Origin: Gammaproteobacteria bacterium
GTDB lineage: Bacteria; Pseudomonadota; Gammaproteobacteria; Nitrosococcales; Methylophagaceae
Direction: 5' to 3'
Assembly: GCA_002402245.1 (NCBI GenBank)
Contig: NVVP01000007.1
Location: 14,232 to 25,055 of the forward strand
Length of the DNA stretch: 10,824 nucleotides
Shown: positions 7,597 through 10,824 of the stretch, piece after piece
Position numbering within the stretch: the first letter of the stretch is position 1
How the letters are laid out: each line of letters starts with the position of its first letter
Translations under genes and position numbers: made by a program
Notes under the pieces: generated by a model
What the model saw: only the letters and a program-made list of their open reading frames with translations
Told to the model about the DNA's origin: nothing
Databases searched by the model: none

Positions 7597-8195
7597 TGAT
7601 CGTTAAAGATTTAGGCGTGGTAGATTACCTCGATACATTTAAGACTATGCAAACATTCACTATCCAGCGAGATAGTGAGACTGAAAATGAATTATGGCTG
7701 TTAGAACATGAGCCTGTATTTACTCAAGGTTTGAATGGTAGTGATGAGCATATTTTCGATACGCATACTATCCCCGTTGTAAAAGCTGATCGAGGTGGTC
7801 AAGTGACCTATCATGGCCGAGGCCAGTTGATTGCTTACACTTTATTTGATTTAAAGCGATATGACATTGGTGTGCGAGAAATGGTGTCGCGTTTGGAAAA
7901 GGCTGTTATCAGCTTTTTAGCCAAACAAGGTATTGATGCTCAATCGCGTCAAGATGCACCCGGTGTGTATGTTAATGATTGCAAGATTGCTTCATTAGGA
8001 TTAAGAGTTAAACGTGGTTGCTGTTATCATGGCGTCAGTATTAATATTGATATGGACCTAACTCCCTTCTCCTATATTAATCCTTGTGGATATCAAGGAA
8101 TGGAAATGATTGACTTAAAAAGCCTTAATATCAACATGACAATGGATGAAGCAAAACAACAATTTGTTGCGGCCTTAAAAAGCCAAATGCAATAA
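7596..8195 (+). CDS. lipB: Lipoyl(octanoyl) transferase LipB
   Basis: LipB moves the octanoyl group from octanoyl-ACP to the lipoyl domains of 2-oxoacid dehydrogenases and the glycine cleavage H protein, the first step of de novo lipoylation in the cytoplasm. The 199-residue product has R-G-G-Q-V-T-Y-H-G-R-G-Q at 66-77. The catalytic dyad is also present: Lys130 in C-K-I-A-S-L-G-L-R and Cys164 in I-N-P-C-G-Y, equivalent to Lys135 and Cys169 of E. coli LipB. G-V-S-I-N-I-D-M-D-L at 146-155 is typical. The start overlaps the ybeD stop by one base. The stop lies 12 bases before lipA. Confidence 0.97.
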   Translation: MIVKDLGVVDYLDTFKTMQTFTIQRDSETENELWLLEHEPVFTQGLNGSDEHIFDTHTIPVVKADRGGQVTYHGRGQLIAYTLFDLKRYDIGVREMVSRLEKAVISFLAKQGIDAQSRQDAPGVYVNDCKIASLGLRVKRGCCYHGVSINIDMDLTPFSYINPCGYQGMEMIDLKSLNINMTMDEAKQQFVAALKSQMQ

Positions 8196-8207
8196 GAGAA
8201 TTTATTA

Positions 8208-9164
8208 ATGAGTGAAAATGTACAACAAAAGCGTGATGTTAAAGCGTTAAAAGGCAAGTCGAAGGTTTCTCGAATTCCAATTAAAATTATTCCGACGGAT
8301 CCAAAACGTAAGCCGAGTTGGATTAGAGCTAAAACGCATAGTAATCCTGAAGTCGTACGCTTAAAAAAACTGCTTAGAGAAAATAACTTACATACGGTAT
8401 GTGAAGAAGCCTCATGCCCTAATTTAGGTGAATGTTTTACTCATGGCACGGCGACGTTCTTAATTATGGGTAATATTTGTACTCGTCGCTGCCCATTTTG
8501 TGACATTGCTCATGGTCGGCCAGATGCACTAGACATTGCAGAGCCGGAACATTTAGCTAAAACTATTGCTACTATGCGTTTAAAACATGTAGTGGTGACT
8601 TCCGTTGATCGTGATGACCTTCGTGATGGCGGCTCTAAACACTTTACTGCATGTATTGCTGAAATTCGTAAACAAGCACCTAATACACGGATTGAAGTAT
8701 TAGTACCTGATTTTCGTGGCCGAATGGATGTTGCCTTAGAAGAACTGGCAAAAAGCCCGCCTGATATTTTTAATCATAATCTTGAAAGTATTCCGCGGTT
8801 GTATAAGGCTATCCGTCCAGGTTCAGACTATCAGTGGTCATTAACATTGATTAAACGTTTTCAAGAAATGCATCCTAATGTACCGACAAAGTCAGGTTTA
8901 ATGTTGGGCTTAGGCGAAACAATGGAAGAAGTGTATCAAGTGATGCAGGATTTACGAGATCATGGCTGTCGAATGTTAACGGTAGGGCAATATTTACAAC
9001 CTAGTCGTCACCATTTAGCCGTTGAACGGTTTGTCACACCGGCAGAATTTGATGAACTAGCTGAAATTGCTAAAGCAATGGGCTTTGAACATGTTGCTAG
9101 TGGCCCTATGGTTCGCTCTTCTTACCATGCTGACTTACAGGCTGATGGTGAGCATGTATCGTAA
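8208..9164 (+). CDS. lipA: Lipoyl synthase LipA (radical SAM)
   Basis: LipA inserts sulfur at C6 and C8 of the protein-bound octanoyl chain made by LipB, using S-adenosylmethionine and sacrificing an auxiliary [4Fe-4S] cluster as sulfur donor. The 318 residues match E. coli LipA (321). Auxiliary-cluster cysteines are Cys65, Cys70 and Cys76 (C-x4-C-x5-C). The radical SAM motif C-T-R-R-C-P-F-C gives Cys91, Cys95 and Cys98. R-S-S-Y at 303-306 supplies the conserved serine ligand of the auxiliary cluster. The first 40 residues are a basic, variable tail as in many gammaproteobacterial LipA proteins. The ATG at 8208 is preceded by AAGAGAA about nine bases upstream. No intrinsic terminator is visible after the stop. 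Confidence 0.98.
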   Translation: MSENVQQKRDVKALKGKSKVSRIPIKIIPTDPKRKPSWIRAKTHSNPEVVRLKKLLRENNLHTVCEEASCPNLGECFTHGTATFLIMGNICTRRCPFCDIAHGRPDALDIAEPEHLAKTIATMRLKHVVVTSVDRDDLRDGGSKHFTACIAEIRKQAPNTRIEVLVPDFRGRMDVALEELAKSPPDIFNHNLESIPRLYKAIRPGSDYQWSLTLIKRFQEMHPNVPTKSGLMLGLGETMEEVYQVMQDLRDHGCRMLTVGQYLQPSRHHLAVERFVTPAEFDELAEIAKAMGFEHVASGPMVRSSYHADLQADGEHVS

Positions 9165-9172
9165 TAAAGCAC

Positions 9173-9231
9173 TGAAAATATAATAAAAAATAAAACAGAC
9201 AGTTAACGAACGCCTAGTTTTCATCTATAAT
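9173..9231 (+). promoter_or_regulatory. Sigma-70-type promoter with AT-rich upstream tract, ahead of the flavoprotein gene
   Basis: TATAAT at 9226-9231 is a perfect -10 box. Exactly 17 bases upstream is TTAACG (9203-9208), matching four of six -35 positions. Almost pure A/T from 9173 to 9196 lies where an UP element would sit. Transcription would begin near 9238 and give a leader of about 165 bases before the flavoprotein ATG at 9405. The promoter lies in the 240-base non-coding gap after lipA, so the flavoprotein gene is probably its own transcription unit. Predicted from sequence only. Confidence 0.6.
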
Positions 9232-9248
9232 GTGAAATGTATCACATT
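9229..9248 (+). promoter_or_regulatory. Perfect CRP/Vfr-type operator palindrome
   Basis: TGTGA (9231-9235), six bases, then TCACA (9242-9246) matches the CRP core consensus exactly, and the flanks extend the symmetry to AATGTGA...TCACATT. The site touches the -10 box TATAAT and its centre (9238.5) falls on the predicted start, so binding there should repress this promoter. Alternatively it could activate a weaker downstream promoter with TAATTA at 9270-9275 as -10, which would put the site near -43. The likely binder is a CRP/FNR-superfamily regulator with CRP-like DNA specificity; which one cannot be told from this window. Confidence 0.6.
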
Positions 9249-9277
9249 TTTGTTTAATATTTTAAAAAGTAATTAAG

Positions 9278-9318
9278 CAATACTGCCCTTTCTTTTCTTT
9301 AAAAAAGGTAAAGTATTG
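9278..9318 (+). repeat. Imperfect inverted repeat in the flavoprotein leader
   Basis: CAATACT (9278-9284) pairs with AGTATTG (9312-9318), seven perfect pairs. After a small internal loop, CCTTT (9287-9291) pairs with AAAGG (9304-9308). The strand between the arms is pyrimidine-rich on the left and A-rich on the right. No T-run follows, so a terminator is unlikely. It may be an untranslated-region hairpin or the dyad of a second regulator. Confidence 0.35.
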
Positions 9319-9349
9319 AGTACGTTGGTTTACTTTGAAAAATCATGTT

Positions 9350-9375
9350 AATAACACAGTGACGACTGTCTTATT
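9350..9375 (+). repeat. Hairpin dyad just upstream of the flavoprotein ribosome-binding site
   Basis: AATAACACAGT (9350-9360) and ACTGTCTTATT (9365-9375) form ten pairs with one C-C mismatch around a four-base GACG loop. The hairpin ends 17 bases before the AGGA Shine-Dalgarno at 9393. A run of T and A follows, but the stem is too AT-rich for a confident terminator. A role in translation control or transcript stability is possible and untested. Confidence 0.4.
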
Positions 9376-9404
9376 TTCAATTTTAAATAATCAGGATGGT
9401 TTCT

Positions 9405-10670
9405 ATGGGATTAAAACGTCGTAGTTTTATAAAACATGTCGCTTCAGTAGTGGGCTCTGCATCGGTGCTTTCTCACTTAAGTCATGCTAGTCAATCCACA
9501 GATTTAAAAAAGAAAGTGGTGGTGGTGGGTGGTGGTTTTGCAGGTGCAACTGCAGCTAAATATATCGGCATGTGGTCGAAAGATATTGAAGTCACCATGA
9601 TTGAGCGTAATGCTCAGTTTGTTTCTTGTCCACAAAGTAATCTGGTATTAGGTGGCAACCGCAGCATGCAACAATTAACATCAGATTATGACAGCTTGAC
9701 CAGTAAATATGGAGTCAAGACTATTCAGTCTGAAGTTGTGGCCATTGATACAGAAGCGAAAAATATAACCCTTAGTAATGGCGACACGGTTAATTATCAT
9801 CGACTTATTCTAGCTCCTGGTGTGGATTTTATTTATGACACTGTACCTGAACTTGAAAATAACGACAAAGCACCTCATGCTTGGAAAGCTGGTCCTCAAA
9901 CAGCACTATTAAGACAACAAATTGTTGATATGAAACAAGGTGGGACGGTTATTATGACTATTCCCGCGACGCCCTTTCGATGTCCTCCGGGCCCTTATGA
10001 ACGGGCTTGCCAAATTGCATTTTATTTAAAACACCATAATCCTACTGCAAAATTAATTGTATTAGACGCCAATGCCGATATTGTGTCTAAAAAAACAATG
10101 TTTAAATCAGCCTGGGATAAATACTATGCTGATATTATTGAATATGTTCCCAATAGTACGATTGAGACTATTGATGTTGAAAACCTAGCAATTGAAACAG
10201 AGTTTGATTCATTTAAAGCCGATGTATTAAATTATATTCCTAGTCAAAAAGCAGGCAATATTGCAGATATGGCAGGGGTTAATAATGTTGACCAGCGCTG
10301 GTGTAAAGTCGATTTTTTAACGTATGAATCAACGGTCAAACCGAATGTACATATTATTGGTGATGCTATTCATGCTAAATTACCTAAGTCAGGCCATATG
10401 GCTAATGCACAAGCAAAAGTCTGTGCCGCAGCAGTAATATCTTTATTAGCCGATCAGCAACCAAAACAGGATTTAGCGTTTAGTAATACCTGTTACAGTT
10501 TTGTAGATGACCAGCAAGCAGGTCACGTGGCTGCAAATTACAGTTATGATGCGGATAAAAAACAAATGGTGGTAATGCCTGGTGGAGGTGTATCTCTGGA
10601 AGCTGATGAGCTGGAAGGTGAGTATGCCAATGGTTGGGCTGAAAATATTTGGGATGATGTATTAAGGTGA
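9405..10670 (+). CDS. fccB: FccB/SoxF-type flavoprotein (sulfide dehydrogenase, FAD subunit), Tat-exported
   Basis: Flavocytochrome c sulfide dehydrogenases oxidise sulfide in the periplasm; this is the flavin subunit. The 421 residues begin with a Tat signal (K-R-R-S-F-I-K, twin Arg5-Arg6), cleaved probably near S-H-A (about 28). A dinucleotide-binding fold follows: V-V-V-V-G-G-G-F-A-G near 38-47. By motif, Cys75 (S-C-P-Q-S-N) corresponds to the covalent FAD cysteine, and Cys193 (R-C-P-P-G-P-Y-E-R-A) and Cys363 (N-T-C-Y-S) to the redox disulfide of Allochromatium FccB. I-G-D-A and P-K-S-G-H-M-A-N-A-Q-A-K-V precede the C-terminal FCSD flavin-binding domain. AGGA at 9393 is eight bases from the ATG at 9405 but touches an ATG at 9396, so 9405 is chosen. 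No cytochrome c subunit gene is adjacent. Family is sure; the substrate is inferred. Confidence 0.88.
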   Translation: MGLKRRSFIKHVASVVGSASVLSHLSHASQSTDLKKKVVVVGGGFAGATAAKYIGMWSKDIEVTMIERNAQFVSCPQSNLVLGGNRSMQQLTSDYDSLTSKYGVKTIQSEVVAIDTEAKNITLSNGDTVNYHRLILAPGVDFIYDTVPELENNDKAPHAWKAGPQTALLRQQIVDMKQGGTVIMTIPATPFRCPPGPYERACQIAFYLKHHNPTAKLIVLDANADIVSKKTMFKSAWDKYYADIIEYVPNSTIETIDVENLAIETEFDSFKADVLNYIPSQKAGNIADMAGVNNVDQRWCKVDFLTYESTVKPNVHIIGDAIHAKLPKSGHMANAQAKVCAAAVISLLADQQPKQDLAFSNTCYSFVDDQQAGHVAANYSYDADKKQMVVMPGGGVSLEADELEGEYANGWAENIWDDVLR

Positions 10671-10691
10671 TGTATTTAAAGGCTATCTTTC

Positions 10692-10824
10692 TTGGGCTTT
10701 AATGGCCAAGACATACTTGACTACCAGCTAGCTAAGCTAGAGGGGAAGGCGAGTGCCGGAATTCCATTAAAGCCAAAAGCACTGGAGAAATGGATCGCGG
10801 AATTGCCATTGTTAAATATTGACC
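10692..10824 (+). CDS. N-terminal fragment of an unidentified protein, cut by the window edge
   Basis: An open frame runs from a stop at 10677-10679 to the last base. The only usual start codon in it is TTG at 10692, with AAAGG nine bases upstream, giving 44 visible residues. The visible part is soluble-looking, with A-G-I-P-L-K-P-K-A-L-E-K-W near 23-35 and I-A-E-L-P-L-L-N-I-D at the end. This W-x3-L-P-x2-N pattern recalls the N-terminus of a gammaproteobacterial hypothetical family, some members of which carry PilZ-like domains. That is recollection of a pattern, not a search, and is weak. An ATG at 10670 overlapping the flavoprotein stop (TGATG) is in another frame and stops after ten codons. 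The stretch looks richer in G+C than its neighbours. Confidence 0.4.
   Translation, partial: MGFNGQDILDYQLAKLEGKASAGIPLKPKALEKWIAELPLLNID
10695..10774 (+). repeat. 11-bp perfect inverted repeat enclosing a short hairpin at the start of the last gene
   Basis: GGCTTTAATGG (10695-10705) is the exact reverse complement of CCATTAAAGCC (10764-10774), 58 bases apart. Between them CTAGCT-A-AGCTAG (10728-10740) is a second perfect dyad with a one-base centre. Both lie in the predicted coding start of the last open frame. On mRNA the outer stem would begin one codon after the proposed TTG start. Confidence 0.45.

Noticed and set aside
9165..9200. Intrinsic terminator after lipA
   Set aside because: The stretch is AT-rich but has no GC stem followed by a T-run; termination here, if any, is not visible.
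9231..9246. FNR/DNR-type site instead of CRP-type
   Set aside because: The half-sites are TGTGA/TCACA with a six-base spacer, not TTGAT/ATCAA with a four-base spacer, so CRP-like specificity fits better.
7596..10670. Link between lipB/lipA and lipoate-dependent sulfur oxidation (sHdr-type) because a sulfur flavoprotein follows
   Set aside because: LipB and LipA are the canonical lipoylation enzymes within a conserved housekeeping cluster, no hdr, lbpA or lplA-like gene is present, and the flavoprotein has its own promoter.
1..10824. Mobile elements, CRISPR arrays, tRNA or rRNA genes
   Set aside because: No transposase or integrase frame, no regularly spaced direct repeats, and no cloverleaf or rRNA-like stretch was seen.

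Overview
The window reads almost entirely left to right on the plus strand and looks like chromosomal DNA of an AT-rich gammaproteobacterium. Every gene in the first 9.2 kb has a clear gammaproteobacterial homologue, in the order mreD-mrdA-rodA-mltB-rlpA-dacA-dat-ybeD-lipB-lipA. Lineages close to E. coli split this block: mreBCD lies elsewhere and dat is not in the cluster. Here the shape genes run straight into the mrdA/rodA cluster, as in several deeper-branching gammaproteobacteria. A sulfide dehydrogenase-type flavoprotein at the right end suggests some sulfur metabolism, as in sulfur-oxidising or methylotrophic gammaproteobacteria. I cannot name a genus.

Region 1 (1-6475) is a cell-elongation and peptidoglycan module. 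It holds the last codons of a gene that is probably mreC, then mreD, PBP2 (transpeptidase), RodA (glycosyltransferase), MltB and RlpA (lytic transglycosylases) and a PBP5/6-type D,D-carboxypeptidase. Most junctions overlap or are a few bases apart (TAATG, ATGA, ATGAATAA), which points to one transcript with translational coupling. The only real gap is 62 bases before dacA and holds an AT-rich inverted repeat.

Region 2 (6479-9164) continues the same transcript with a D-amino acid aminotransferase, the small YbeD/DUF493 protein, lipoyl octanoyltransferase LipB and lipoyl synthase LipA. The aminotransferase links D-alanine and D-glutamate pools to wall synthesis. LipB and LipA carry out de novo lipoylation.

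Region 3 (9165-9404) is the only long non-coding stretch. It holds a good sigma-70-type promoter (TTAACG-17-TATAAT) with an AT-rich upstream tract. A perfect CRP-consensus palindrome (TGTGA-N6-TCACA) lies over the predicted transcription start, followed by two imperfect inverted repeats in the leader.

Region 4 (9405-10824) holds a Tat-exported flavoprotein of the FccB/SoxF family with no cytochrome subunit gene beside it. It is followed by the first codons of an unidentified gene cut by the window edge, whose start is unusual. Most of the window is a well-known conserved cluster. The less ordinary material is the lone flavoprotein, its control region and the irregular start of the last gene.
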